Source: Cupriavidus sp. WGlv3
Lineage (GTDB): Bacteria; Pseudomonadota; Gammaproteobacteria; Burkholderiales; Burkholderiaceae
Direction of reading: 5' to 3'
NCBI RefSeq assembly: GCF_023952475.1
Contig: NZ_JALHRX010000017.1
Span: 62,001-126,000 of the forward strand
Length of the DNA stretch: 64,000 bases
Of this stretch, positions 34,371 to 43,309 are shown one piece after another; positions within the stretch are counted from its first letter, which is position 1; each line of letters begins with the position of its first letter. The position numbers were made by a program, and so were the translations under genes. The notes under the pieces were generated by a model. It saw only the letters and a list, made by a program, of their open reading frames with translations, made no database searches and was not told the origin of the DNA.

Positions 34371-35573
34371 TTACCCCTGCTTCGGGGTGGCGGCCGATGC
34401 CGGCGCGACCATCTGCAGCGGTCGCACCTTCTGTCCCGGGCGCAGCAGGTGCACGCCCGCGGTGACGATGGTCTGGCCCGGCGCCAGGCCCTGGCGCACC
34501 TCGATCTCGTTGCCGAAGGCCTCGCCCAGCGTCACCGCCACCGGCTTGACCGTGCCGGAGGGGGCATCGTAGACCCAGACCATGTCGCGGCCCTGCTCCT
34601 GCAGCAGCGCGGTCAGCGGCACGCGCAGCGCCGGCGCGGCGCCGTTGCGCACGAAGGTCACCACCGCGGTCATGCCCAGCTTGAGGTCGGCGGGCGGATT
34701 GGGCACGCTCACGCGGGTGGCATAGGTACGCGTGACCGGGTCGGCCGCGGCGGCGATCTCGCGCACGCGGCCGGGCAGCGCGCGCTGCGGCTCGGCCCAG
34801 GTATGGACGGTGACGTCGGTCAGGCCGCGCAGCAGGCCGACCTGGTCCTCGGGCAGGCCGATCGCCACTTCCTTCTCGGCCGTCTGCGCGACCCGCACCA
34901 CCGGCTGGCCGGGGGTGACCACCTGGCCCACCTCGGCGTCGATGGCGGTGACCACGCCGTCGGCGTCGGCATGCAGCACGGCATAGGCGGTCTGGTTGGA
35001 CTGGCTGCGCAGCCCGGCCTGCGCCTGGCGCAACCGCGCTTCGGCGGCATCGAAACTGGCCTGGCGCCGGTGCTGCTCGGCGGCGCTGATAAAGCCCTTG
35101 GCGAACAGGTCGTTGTAGCGCTTCAGGTCCGCCGCGGCGAGGTCGCGGTCGGTGCGGGCGGCCTCGAACTGCGCGCGCGAGCCGGCTTCGGCCAGCGACA
35201 GGTCGGCCGGGTCCAGCCGTGCCAGCGGCTGGCCCTTGCTGACCACGGCGCCAACATCCACCAGCCGCGCGGCGATCTTGCCGCCGACGCGGAAGCCGAG
35301 CCGCGACTCCACGCGCGGGCGCACGTCGCCGGAAAACTCGAAGATGGTCTTGCCGCTGTGCGGGCTGAGCTGCATCATGCGCACCGGGCGGATCTCCGGC
35401 GCGGGCTCGGGCGCCTTGCCGCAGCCCACCAGGACCAGCGCTCCGGCCAGCGACAGCGCCGCCACGGCCGTGCCGCGGCCGGGACGCCTGGCCTGCCGGC
35501 GCGGCGCGGTGACGGCGGGGGTGACTGGGGTATCTGCAGCCGCAACTTCCGGCACTTGGCAAAGCACTGGCAT
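34371..35573 (-). CDS. RND periplasmic adaptor (membrane-fusion) lipoprotein
   Basis: A 400-aa MFP. A basic N-terminus and hydrophobic segment end in a lipobox (LVLVGCGK, Cys about residue 51). The usual order follows: beta-barrel start, half lipoyl motif (GFRVGGKIAARLVDVGAVVSKGQPLARLDP), a coiled-coil hairpin (about 120-190), the second lipoyl half (VLHADADGVVTAIDAEVGQVVTPGQPV), and a beta-barrel plus membrane-proximal domain. It links the RND pump to an outer-membrane channel. It is first gene of a two-gene operon (4 bp to the pump). The promoter region holds a palindrome of the kind used by TetR repressors. Confidence 0.95.
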   Translation of the reverse strand: MPVLCQVPEVAAADTPVTPAVTAPRRQARRPGRGTAVAALSLAGALVLVGCGKAPEPAPEIRPVRMMQLSPHSGKTIFEFSGDVRPRVESRLGFRVGGKIAARLVDVGAVVSKGQPLARLDPADLSLAEAGSRAQFEAARTDRDLAAADLKRYNDLFAKGFISAAEQHRRQASFDAAEARLRQAQAGLRSQSNQTAYAVLHADADGVVTAIDAEVGQVVTPGQPVVRVAQTAEKEVAIGLPEDQVGLLRGLTDVTVHTWAEPQRALPGRVREIAAAADPVTRTYATRVSVPNPPADLKLGMTAVVTFVRNGAAPALRVPLTALLQEQGRDMVWVYDAPSGTVKPVAVTLGEAFGNEIEVRQGLAPGQTIVTAGVHLLRPGQKVRPLQMVAPASAATPKQG

Positions 35574-35973
35574 CGGTAGGCAACGATTCGGAATGGGTAC
35601 AACTGCTGGGCGGGCCGCGCTCCACCATGGTTCACGCCTGCCGATCGGGCAGGCAAGGGTGGCAGCCTGACGGTGGGCAGCGGGTGGCCGGCGGGTGGCC
35701 GGACGCCGGCACGGGCGCTAAATAACTTGCCGGTCAGTAATATAACGACCGCCCCGGGGTGCGTCAAACGGCAGGCGACGAAACGTCTGGAAGGAAGCTT
35801 CAGCGGCGCTCCGGGGCGGCCAACTGCGCCGGACGCGCCCGGGCCAGCCCGGCCGCGATGCTACAATCCGGCGCGCCGCGACGCGGCTGCCCCCATCGGC
35901 CTGGCACCCCCGCTTGTCTGCGATTTACCGCGGATTCCCCGCGGTTTCCACATTTCTTCGACCCGAGACCGGC
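35574..35973. other. Divergent intergenic region between the RND adaptor and hpnD
   Basis: About 400 bp. It contains an 11-bp direct repeat (GCGGGTGGCCG twice, 35680-35701), a palindrome at 35723-35740 and a TACAAT box at 35862-35867 pointing toward hpnD. No gene was seen. Confidence 0.5.
35723..35740. promoter_or_regulatory. Candidate TetR-type operator upstream of the RND operon
   Basis: The core ACTtgCCGGtcAGT is an imperfect palindrome (lower case = mismatches), extended by TA/TA on the flanks, in an AT-rich pocket about 150 bp before the adaptor start. Similar ACT...CCGG...AGT sites are used by AcrR/TetR repressors of RND pumps. No tetR gene is adjacent. Confidence 0.35.
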
Positions 35974-36810
35974 GTGACGCCCGATCAGTATTGCCAAGAG
36001 AAAGTCGCCCAGAGCGGCTCGAGCTTCTATTACAGCTTCCTGTTCCTGCCGGCCGAGCGCCGCCGCGCGATCACCGCGCTGTACGCGTGGTGCCGCGAAG
36101 TCGACGACGTGGTCGACGACACCCATGACGCCGGCCTGGCGCACCAGCAGCTCGACTGGTGGCGCGCCGAGCTGCGCCGCCTGTTCGACGGCGCGCCGAC
36201 CCACCCCACCACCCAGGCCCTGCAGCCGCATGTCGCCAGCGCCGGCCTGAGCCAGGCCGAGATGGCCGAGGTGCTGGAGGGCATGGAAATGGACCTGACC
36301 CAGACCCGCTACCTGGACGAGGCCGGCCTGGCGCGTTACTGCCACTGCGTCGCCGGCGTGGTCGGCACCCTCAGCGCGCGCCTGTTCGGCTACACCGATC
36401 CGCAGACGCTGGTCTTTGCCGAAAAGCTGGGCCAGTCGCTGCAGCTGGTCAATATCCTGCGGGATGTCGGCGAGGATGCGCGGCGCGGGCGCATCTACCT
36501 GCCGGTCAATACGCTGCAGCAATTCCAGGTACCGGCTTCCGAGATCCTCAAGGGCGAGCATTCCGGTCGCTTTGTCGCGCTGATGCAGTACCACGCCGGC
36601 CGGGCCCGCGCGCTGTACCATGAGGCGCTGGCGCTGCTGCCGCGGCAGGACCGTCGCGCCCAGCGCGCCGGCCTGCTGATGGGCGCGATCTACCACGCGC
36701 TGCTCGACGAACTCGAAGCCAGCCAGTTCCAGGTGCTGAACCAGCGCATCGCGCTGACGCCGCTGCGCAAGCTGTGGATCGCCTGGAAGACCTGGGTGCG
36801 CAACAGCTAG
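35974..36810 (+). CDS. hpnD: Presqualene diphosphate synthase HpnD (squalene/phytoene synthase family)
   Basis: A 278-aa trans-isoprenyl-diphosphate synthase. The first Asp-rich motif is in CREVDDVVDD (about residue 44) and the second in LVNILRDVGEDARRGRIYLP (about 160); SSFYYSFLFLPAERR near the N-terminus is typical of HpnD. HpnD condenses two farnesyl diphosphates to presqualene diphosphate, feeding HpnC and HpnE to squalene for hopanoids. I start at GTG 35974 (VTPDQYCQEK), the family start; an in-frame ATG at 35914 would add 20 odd residues. No other hpn gene is in the window, so the alternative of a phytoene synthase cannot be fully excluded. Confidence 0.88.
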   Translation: MTPDQYCQEKVAQSGSSFYYSFLFLPAERRRAITALYAWCREVDDVVDDTHDAGLAHQQLDWWRAELRRLFDGAPTHPTTQALQPHVASAGLSQAEMAEVLEGMEMDLTQTRYLDEAGLARYCHCVAGVVGTLSARLFGYTDPQTLVFAEKLGQSLQLVNILRDVGEDARRGRIYLPVNTLQQFQVPASEILKGEHSGRFVALMQYHAGRARALYHEALALLPRQDRRAQRAGLLMGAIYHALLDELEASQFQVLNQRIALTPLRKLWIAWKTWVRNS

Positions 36811-36860
36811 CGCGCGGACTACGCCGCCTTTTCCGACCACCTGTCCCAAGCCGTACCGCC

Positions 36861-38123
36861 ATGACGCAGACCTCCGCCTCCCTCGGCGACACCATCCTCG
36901 CCCATGCCGACGAACTCGCCCGCTTCTCCGACATGGAGGACGGCCTGACCTGCGCCTACCTGACGCCCGCCCACCGCTCTGCGCAAACCCGGCTGGCGCA
37001 GTGGATGGAAGCCGCCGGCATGCAGGTGCGCATCGATGCCATCGGCAATGTGATCGGCCGCTATGCCGCCGATCCCGCGTTGCACGACGCGCCCGTGCTG
37101 CTGACCGGCTCGCATTTCGACACCGTGCGCAATGGCGGGCGCTATGACGGCCGGCTTGGCATCCTGCTGCCGATCGCCGTGCTCGGCGCGCTCAACCAGG
37201 CCGGCATCCGCCTGCCGTATCACGTGGACGTGGTGGCCTTCGCCGAGGAAGAAGGCCTGCGCTTCAAGACCAGCTTCCTGGCCAGCAGCGTGCTGGCCGG
37301 CCGCTTCGACGCCGCGCTGCTCGAACGCCAGGATGCGGACGGCATCAGCTTGCGCGAGGCGCTGGCCGGATCCGGCCTGCCTGGCGCCGGCGAGCTGCAG
37401 GCGCTGCGCGACGCGGCGCTCGATCCGGCCTCGCTGCTGGGCTTTGTCGAAGTGCATATCGAACAGGGTCCGGTGCTGCTGCACCATGAGTTGCCGTTGG
37501 GCGTGGTCACGCAGATTGCCGGCAGCAGCCGCTTCTCGGTGCGCGTCGAAGGCCTGGCCAGCCACGCCGGCACCACGCCGATGGGCATGCGCCGCGATGC
37601 CGCGGCGGGCGCGGCCGAGATGATCCTGCTGGTGGAGCAGCGCTGCGCGGCGGCGCCGACGCTGGTCGGCACCGTGGGCCAGTTGCAGGTGCCGAACGGG
37701 TCGAGCAATGTCATCCCCGCGGCCTGCACCTTCTCGATGGACATTCGCGCCGGCGAGGACGCCATCCGCGAGGCCGCCATCGCCGACATCGTCGCCGGCA
37801 TCGCGCAGATTGCCGAACGCCGCGGCCTGAGCGCGCAGGTGGAGCGCGTGCCGCCGGTCAACAACGCGCCATGCGCGCGCTGGCTGATGGATCAGTTCGG
37901 GGCGGTGCTGAAGAAGCGCGGACTGCAGGCGTTCGAGCTGCCGTCCGGGGCCGGCCATGACGCCATGATGATGCAGCGGGTCACCGACGTGGCGATGCTG
38001 TTCGTGCGCTGCGGCAACGGCGGCATCAGCCACAACCCGCTGGAGACCATCACCGCCGCAGATGCGCAGCTGGCCGCCGAGGTCTTCGTGGATTTCCTGC
38101 GCCACTTCCAGCCGCGCGGCTAG
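36861..38123 (+). CDS. M20-family allantoate / N-carbamoyl-amino-acid amidohydrolase
   Basis: A 420-aa zinc hydrolase of the AllC/HyuC group. Metal-binding landmarks are GSHFDTVRNGGRYDG (about residue 85), FAEEEGLRF (about 127), EVHIEQGPVL (about 195) and the final ISHNPLE. The family cleaves ureido compounds such as allantoate or N-carbamoyl amino acids, releasing ammonia and CO2 in purine or pyrimidine breakdown. The start at 36861 (MTQTSASLGD) follows family length. It stands 50 bp after hpnD but is functionally unrelated. No purine or hydantoin genes are nearby, so the exact substrate is open. Confidence 0.88.
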   Translation: MTQTSASLGDTILAHADELARFSDMEDGLTCAYLTPAHRSAQTRLAQWMEAAGMQVRIDAIGNVIGRYAADPALHDAPVLLTGSHFDTVRNGGRYDGRLGILLPIAVLGALNQAGIRLPYHVDVVAFAEEEGLRFKTSFLASSVLAGRFDAALLERQDADGISLREALAGSGLPGAGELQALRDAALDPASLLGFVEVHIEQGPVLLHHELPLGVVTQIAGSSRFSVRVEGLASHAGTTPMGMRRDAAAGAAEMILLVEQRCAAAPTLVGTVGQLQVPNGSSNVIPAACTFSMDIRAGEDAIREAAIADIVAGIAQIAERRGLSAQVERVPPVNNAPCARWLMDQFGAVLKKRGLQAFELPSGAGHDAMMMQRVTDVAMLFVRCGNGGISHNPLETITAADAQLAAEVFVDFLRHFQPRG

Positions 38124-38467
38124 CCGCCCTGGTAGATGTCGCGTCCGAAGTCGTAGAGATTCTTGCGCAGCCGGCGGCGTTCGTCCGGCGACAGCCGCGA
38201 GCCGCCGCGTTCCTCGCCGCGCCGGCGCTCGGCCTCGCGCTGTTCGGCGCGATGGCGCTCGGCACGGGCGCGCGCTTCGCGCTGGCTGTTGCCCGGATCG
38301 CTCGCCTGCGCCGACGGGTAGCGCTTGAGCAGGTTGGCCATACCCGCCGATTGCGCCAGCGCCGTCCCGCCCGGCATGCACAGCGCCAGCACGGCCAGCG
38401 CCAGCGCAAGGCATGCGCCGGCGATACCATGCTGCGGATGCCCGTGCCGGGTTCGGTTCACTTTCAT
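38120..38467 (-). CDS. Small exported Arg-rich protein
   Basis: A 115-aa protein. An N-terminal signal peptide (about residues 17-39, including LALALAVLALCMPGGTALAQ) is followed by a strongly charged tail (QREARARAERHRAEQREAERRRGEERGG..., mostly Arg and Glu, likely a single long helix) and an end with DERRRLRKNLYDFGRDIYQGG (in part). I do not recognise a domain, though similar short periplasmic proteins are common in Burkholderiaceae. Its stop overlaps the end of the upstream hydrolase gene by 4 bp in the convergent direction. The ribosome site is weak. Confidence 0.65.
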   Translation of the reverse strand: MKVNRTRHGHPQHGIAGACLALALAVLALCMPGGTALAQSAGMANLLKRYPSAQASDPGNSQREARARAERHRAEQREAERRRGEERGGSRLSPDERRRLRKNLYDFGRDIYQGG

Positions 38468-38770
38468 TGATAATGGCGGTCTTGGCTTCGCCAAAAGGCA
38501 GCGGTTGGACTGCCTTGAAGCCGGGAATTCCGGTACCCCGTCCGGCACCGCGGCCTCTGCAAGCTTTGCGCCAGCGGGCGCTGGACGGGCTGGCGGAAGC
38601 CGTGGATTCGTCCGGCGAAAATGCGTGGAAAACTGCCGCGCACGACGCCGAAATGGACGGATTGCGCAGTGTAATCGCACGATTGATGCACACTGCCATA
38701 CCACGGGGTAAAGTATGTAACGTTTTGTTAAGCCATTTTGAGCGAAAGCGATAGTCGCTAAGATACCGCC
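38468..38770. other. Divergent intergenic region, small exported protein / ompR
   Basis: 303 bp. It contains an inverted repeat GCAGTGT (38666-38672) ... ACACTGC (38690-38696) with 17 bp between the arms, followed by an AT-richer stretch (GTAACGTTTTGTTAAG) before ompR. No gene was seen. Confidence 0.45.
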
Positions 38771-39493
38771 ATGGAAAATACCAGCCACAAGATTCTTGTC
38801 GTCGACGATGACCCGCGTCTGCGCGATCTGCTGCGCCGCTATCTGGGCGAACAGGGTTTTACCGTGCTGGTGGCGGAGAACGCCACCGCGATGAACAAGC
38901 TCTGGCTGCGCGAGCGTTTCGACCTGCTGGTGCTGGACCTGATGATGCCCGGCGAAGACGGCCTGTCGATCTGCCGCCGTCTGCGCGGCGCCAACGACCA
39001 GACCCCGATCATCATGCTCACCGCCAAGGGCGAGGACGTAGACCGCATCGTCGGCCTGGAGATGGGCGCCGATGATTACCTGCCCAAGCCGTTCAACCCG
39101 CGCGAGTTGATCGCGCGCATTCACGCGGTGCTGCGCCGCAAGGGCCCGGCCGAAGTGCCCGGTGCCCCGTCGGAAACGCCCGAGACCTTCGCCTTCGGCG
39201 ACTTCGTGCTGAACCTGGCCACGCGCACGCTGACCAAGAACGACGAGGAAATCACGCTGACCACCGGCGAGTTCTCGGTGCTGAAGGTGTTCGCGCGCCA
39301 TCCGCGCCAGCCGCTGTCGCGCGAGAAGCTGATGGAAATGGCGCGCGGCCGCGAATATGAAGTGTTCGACCGCAGCCTGGACGTGCAGATCTCGCGCCTG
39401 CGCAAGCTGATCGAGCCGGACCCCAGCAACCCCCGTTTCATCCAGACGGTGTGGGGCCTGGGCTACGTCTTCATTCCCGATGGCGTGAAATAA
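38771..39493 (+). CDS. ompR: OmpR, osmotic-stress response regulator
   Basis: A 240-aa OmpR/PhoB-family regulator. The receiver domain has the acidic pair VVDDDP, phosphorylation site Asp56 (LLVLDLMMPG) and Lys in YLPKPFNPREL (about 106). The C-terminal winged-helix DNA-binding domain (about 140-236) has the LMEMARGREYEVFDRSLDVQISRLRKLIE recognition region and ends VWGLGYVFIPDG, very like OmpR. It is followed 24 bp later by the EnvZ-type kinase. It is expected to control porin and envelope genes. Confidence 0.93.
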   Translation: MENTSHKILVVDDDPRLRDLLRRYLGEQGFTVLVAENATAMNKLWLRERFDLLVLDLMMPGEDGLSICRRLRGANDQTPIIMLTAKGEDVDRIVGLEMGADDYLPKPFNPRELIARIHAVLRRKGPAEVPGAPSETPETFAFGDFVLNLATRTLTKNDEEITLTTGEFSVLKVFARHPRQPLSREKLMEMARGREYEVFDRSLDVQISRLRKLIEPDPSNPRFIQTVWGLGYVFIPDGVK

Positions 39494-39517
39494 CCGAGTG
39501 CGGCCGCTGTTCCTATC

Positions 39518-40867
39518 GTGGCGACCGTAATCGGCCGTACCGCAACGCGGTTCTTTGGTTCGCTGTTCTGGCGGACCTTCATGCTGATCGCCCTGCTGCT
39601 GGCCATCTCGCTGGGCATCTGGTTCCAGAGCTACCGGCTGTTCGAACGCGCCCCGCGCGCGCAGCAGATCGCCATGCAGGTGGTCAGCGTGGTCAAGCTG
39701 ACGCGCGCCGCACTGCTCTATTCCGATCCCGCACGGCGCCGCTTCCTGCTGCTGGACCTGGTGCAGAACGAAGGCATCAAGGTCTATCCGCGCGAGAAGG
39801 ACGACGACTTCGCCGCGCCCACCGCCAACCCGTTCCTGACCTCGCTGGTGCAGCAGGAGATCCGCAGCCGCCTGGGCGAGGACACCGTACTGGCCACCAC
39901 CGTCAACGACATTCCCGGCGTGTGGGTCAGCTTCGAGATCGAGGGCGATGACTACTGGGTGGCGATCAGCCCGGAACGCTTCGAGCGCGTGCCCGGCATC
40001 CAGTGGCTGTGGTGGAGTATCGCCGCGCTGCTGCTGTCGATCATCGGCGCGGCCTTTATCACCGCGCGCGTCAACTACCCGCTCAAGCGGCTCGCCAACG
40101 CCGCGCGCGCCATCGGCGCCGGCGGCGACCCGCCGCCGCTGCCCGAGCATGGCGCCAGCGAAGTGGCGCTGGCCAACCACAGCTTCAACCAGATGGTGCG
40201 CGACCTGCGCCAGCTCGACGACGACCGCGTGGTGATGCTGGCCGGCATCTCGCATGACCTGCGCACGCCGCTGACGCGGCTGCGGCTGGAAACCGAGATG
40301 TCGCCGATGGACGGCACCACGCGCGACGCCATGATCGCCGACATCGAGCAGATGGACGCCATCATCGGCCAGTTCCTCAACTACGCGCGCCCGCCGCTCG
40401 AGACGGTCGAGCCGGTCGACCTGTCGGCGCTGGTGCACGATGCCGTCGGCGTCTATGCCGCGCATGACGACGTGCGCGTGCATGTGCGCGCCAACGCGCC
40501 GGTGATGGCGGTGGCCAACCGCATGGAGGTGCAGCGCATCCTCGACAACCTGGTCGAGAACGCGCGACGCTATGCCAAGGACGAGCAGACCGGCATGGCG
40601 GTGGTGGAAATCTCCACGCGCGTCGACGACAAGGAAGCGGTGCTGACCGTGGCCGACCACGGCAACGGCGTGCCCGACGGCCAGCTGTCGCTGCTGACGC
40701 GGCCGTTCTACCGGCTCGACGCCGCGCGCAGCGAGGCCAAGGGCGCGGGGCTGGGCATGTCCATCGTCAACCGCATCATGCAGCGCAACGGCGGCCGGCT
40801 GCTGCTGGCCAACCGCGCCGCGCCGGCCACCGGCCTGGTGGTCAGCGCGTGCTTCCGCCGCGCCTGA
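39518..40867 (+). CDS. envZ: EnvZ-type osmosensor histidine kinase
   Basis: A 449-aa membrane sensor kinase. TM1 is at about residues 20-40 (TFMLIALLLAISLGIWF), then a periplasmic loop of about 120 residues, TM2 about 166-186, a HAMP domain, the H-box AGISHDLRTPLTRLRLE (His about 245) and an ATP-binding domain with NLVENARRYA, DHGNGVP and GAGLGMSI. The start is GTG at 39518. It phosphorylates and dephosphorylates OmpR, the gene just upstream. Confidence 0.93.
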   Translation: MATVIGRTATRFFGSLFWRTFMLIALLLAISLGIWFQSYRLFERAPRAQQIAMQVVSVVKLTRAALLYSDPARRRFLLLDLVQNEGIKVYPREKDDDFAAPTANPFLTSLVQQEIRSRLGEDTVLATTVNDIPGVWVSFEIEGDDYWVAISPERFERVPGIQWLWWSIAALLLSIIGAAFITARVNYPLKRLANAARAIGAGGDPPPLPEHGASEVALANHSFNQMVRDLRQLDDDRVVMLAGISHDLRTPLTRLRLETEMSPMDGTTRDAMIADIEQMDAIIGQFLNYARPPLETVEPVDLSALVHDAVGVYAAHDDVRVHVRANAPVMAVANRMEVQRILDNLVENARRYAKDEQTGMAVVEISTRVDDKEAVLTVADHGNGVPDGQLSLLTRPFYRLDAARSEAKGAGLGMSIVNRIMQRNGGRLLLANRAAPATGLVVSACFRRA

Positions 40868-41072
40868 GCGGCGCACTGACAGGTTTTCGACAGCCGCTGA
40901 TAGCTTCCTGAAAGGCATTTGACAGGGCAATGACAGGGGCGCGGCGCACACTGGCGCCCGTCATCAGGCCCGCGGCAACTCCCCTCCCACATGGCGCGGC
41001 CCGCGCGCGCCTGGCTGATACCTCCCCACAATCATGCCGCCGGATCGCACCGGCGGTGCCTGAGAGACAGCC

Positions 41073-42377
41073 ATGTCAGAGACCACCGCAGCGTCCGCCG
41101 GCTCGCAGCACGGGTTCCGCACCGTGTTCCGCGTCGTCAGCGGCAACTTCCTGGAAATGTACGACTTCATGGTGTACGGCTTCTACGCCGCCGCCATCGC
41201 CAGGACGTTCTTCCCGAGCGGCAACGAGTTTGCCTCGCTGATGCTTTCGCTCGCCACCTTTGGCGCCGGCTTCCTGATGCGGCCGCTGGGCGCAATCGTG
41301 CTGGGCGCGTATATCGACCACCACGGCCGCCGCAAGGGGCTGATCATGACGCTGGTGCTGATGGCCATGGGCACGCTGCTGATCGCCTGCGTGCCGGGCT
41401 ATACCAGCATCGGCGTGGCCGCGCCGCTGCTGGTGCTGGCCGGCCGGCTGCTGCAGGGCTTTTCCGCGGGCGTGGAGCTGGGCGGGGTCTCGGTCTACCT
41501 GTCCGAGATTGCCAAACCCGGGCGCAAGGGCTTCTATGTCGCCTGGCAGTCGGGCAGCCAGCAGGTGGCAGTGATCTTCGCCGGGCTGCTCGGGGTGATC
41601 CTGCACGCCACGCTGGCGCCGGCGCAGATGGACGAATGGGGCTGGCGCATCCCGTTCCTGGTCGGCTGCCTGATCGTGCCGTTCCTGTTCCTGATCCGCC
41701 GTTCGCTCGAAGAGACCGAGGCCTTCAAGGCGCGCCAGCACCGCCCCGCGATCAGCGAGATCTACCGCTCGATGCTGGAGAACTGGCGCATCATCCTGGC
41801 CGGCTGCATGATGGTGGTGATGACCACGGTGTCGTTCTACATGATCACCGCCTACACGCCGACCTTCGGCAAGACTGTGCTCCGGCTCGACGACACCGAC
41901 AACCTGATCGTCACCATGTGTGTGGGCCTGTCCAACTTCATCTGGCTGCCGCTGATGGGCGCGCTGTCGGACCGGGTCGGGCGCAAGCCGCTGCTGCTGG
42001 GCTTCACGGTGGCGACGCTGCTGACCGCGTATCCGGCGGTGTCGTGGCTGGTGGCCGAGCCGTCGTTCGCGCGGCTGCTGATGGTGGAGCTGTGGCTGTC
42101 GTTCCTGTACGGCAGCTATAACGGCGCGATGGTGGTGGCGCTGACCGAGATCATGCCGCCCGCGGTGCGCACCACCGGCTTCTCGCTGGCGTACAGCCTG
42201 GCGACCGCGCTGTTCGGCGGCTTCACGCCGGCGATCTCGACCTACCTGATCCACGCCACCGGCAACAAGGCCGCGCCCGGGCTGTGGCTGATGTTCGCCG
42301 CGCTGTGCGGGCTGGTCGCCACGCTGGTGATCTTCCGCGCGCGCCGCGGCAGCGAGGCGGCGATGCAGGCGGCTTGA
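41073..42377 (+). CDS. MHS-family (citrate/tricarballylate-type) proton symporter
   Basis: A 434-aa major-facilitator protein of the metabolite:H+ symporter family with 12 predicted helices. The start GNFLEMYDFMVYGFYA is the hallmark of citrate/tricarballylate symporters (CitA/TcuC). MRPLGAIVLGAYIDHHGRRKG is the loop 2-3 motif, and GRLLQGFSAGVELGG, the helix 5 and loop 8-9 (SDRVGRKPLLL) motifs are intact. It should import a di- or tricarboxylate with protons. It is monocistronic, 200 bp after envZ. Citrate is the best guess, but other organic acids are possible. Confidence 0.88.
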   Translation: MSETTAASAGSQHGFRTVFRVVSGNFLEMYDFMVYGFYAAAIARTFFPSGNEFASLMLSLATFGAGFLMRPLGAIVLGAYIDHHGRRKGLIMTLVLMAMGTLLIACVPGYTSIGVAAPLLVLAGRLLQGFSAGVELGGVSVYLSEIAKPGRKGFYVAWQSGSQQVAVIFAGLLGVILHATLAPAQMDEWGWRIPFLVGCLIVPFLFLIRRSLEETEAFKARQHRPAISEIYRSMLENWRIILAGCMMVVMTTVSFYMITAYTPTFGKTVLRLDDTDNLIVTMCVGLSNFIWLPLMGALSDRVGRKPLLLGFTVATLLTAYPAVSWLVAEPSFARLLMVELWLSFLYGSYNGAMVVALTEIMPPAVRTTGFSLAYSLATALFGGFTPAISTYLIHATGNKAAPGLWLMFAALCGLVATLVIFRARRGSEAAMQAA

Positions 42378-42654
42378 TTTCCCCGCGACCGTCACCAAGT
42401 TGCCATGTGTGGTCTCTTCGTGCCATGGCATACTGCCCCATCGCATCGGCGGCGCTGGCGCGACGCGACGCGCCACATGCTTTGCCATGCCTTTGCCTAT
42501 CGGGCCGTTTGAGAATATCAATTAGCCCGGGCCCGGATGATGACGCATAATCACGTTTTGTCGCGGTACGCCGCCGCAGCAGCCGTCTCACCGGCCCCAC
42601 CCGGGGCACGCGGCAGCGGCACCGCTCTCATTGCAACCGTATCAGGAGAAGTCT

Positions 42655-43203
42655 ATGAAGACCGTTGGTGACAAGCTCGAAGCCTTCCAAGTCGTCGGTG
42701 TCAAGCCGGGTTTCAACAATCACGAAGAGAACGGCCAGTCGGCTTTCGAAGACATCACTGAGAAGTCGTTCGAAGGCAAGTGGAAGATCATCTACTTCTA
42801 CCCGAAGGACTTCACCTTCGTGTGCCCGACCGAAATCGTGGCCTTCGCCAAGCTGAACGGCGACTTCGCCGACCGCGATGCGATCGTGCTGGGCGGCTCG
42901 ACCGACAACGAGTTCGTCAAGCTGGCATGGCGCCGCGAACACAAGGACCTGGCCAAGCTGAACCAGTGGCAATTCGCCGACGTGACCGGTTCGCTGATCG
43001 ACCAGCTGGGCGTGCGTGACCACGCTGCCGGCGTGGCCCTGCGCGCAACCTTCATCGTCGACCCGGAAAACACCATCCAGCACGTTTCGGTGAACAACCT
43101 GAACGTCGGCCGCAACCCGGACGAAGTCCTGCGTATCCTGGACGGCCTGCAGACGGACGAGCTGTGCCCGTGCAACCGTGCCGTTGGTGGCGCCACGCTG
43201 TAA
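42655..43203 (+). CDS. ahpC: AhpC-type peroxiredoxin
   Basis: A 182-aa 2-Cys peroxiredoxin. The peroxidatic Cys57 lies in FTFVCPTEI and the resolving cysteines are in the C-terminal DELCPCN (171 and 173). This form is typical of actinobacterial/betaproteobacterial AhpC that works with AhpD rather than AhpF. It has an AGGAG ribosome site 7 nt upstream. ahpD follows 106 bp later, after an intrinsic terminator that may lower ahpD expression. It removes H2O2, organic peroxides and peroxynitrite in the cytosol. Confidence 0.95.
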   Translation: MKTVGDKLEAFQVVGVKPGFNNHEENGQSAFEDITEKSFEGKWKIIYFYPKDFTFVCPTEIVAFAKLNGDFADRDAIVLGGSTDNEFVKLAWRREHKDLAKLNQWQFADVTGSLIDQLGVRDHAAGVALRATFIVDPENTIQHVSVNNLNVGRNPDEVLRILDGLQTDELCPCNRAVGGATL

Positions 43204-43260
43204 TTTGCCATCAGTCGCCAGACGCCGTGGCGATCCGCGGAGGGCCCCGCCCTCCGCATC

Positions 43261-43284
43261 AAAACCCGCTTGCGCGGGTTTTTT
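43261..43284 (+). terminator. Terminator/attenuator between ahpC and ahpD
   Basis: AAAACCCGC, loop TTGC, GCGGGTTTTTT. It lies just after ahpC and 26 bp before ahpD, so readthrough sets the ahpD level unless ahpD has its own promoter. Confidence 0.88.
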
Positions 43285-43309
43285 GAGCCCCGCTCGATAG
43301 GAGAAATAA

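Noticed and set aside
31280..34465. A 1061-codon open frame antisense to the RND pump gene.
   Set aside because: Same reason: a frame shadow of a gene with complete RND motifs on the minus strand.
35680..35701. An 11-bp direct repeat GCGGGTGGCCG.
   Set aside because: Only two copies in a GC-rich spacer, with no further structure; noted in the intergenic entry but not treated as functional.
40877..40937. Three TGACAGG words upstream of the MHS transporter.
   Set aside because: Spacing is irregular and no regulator is adjacent. Short GC-balanced words recur by chance at this density.
38120..40951. A 943-codon minus-strand frame running through ompR and envZ.
   Set aside because: Only its last 115 codons (38120-38467) look real, with a signal peptide. 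The rest is antisense to conserved two-component genes.
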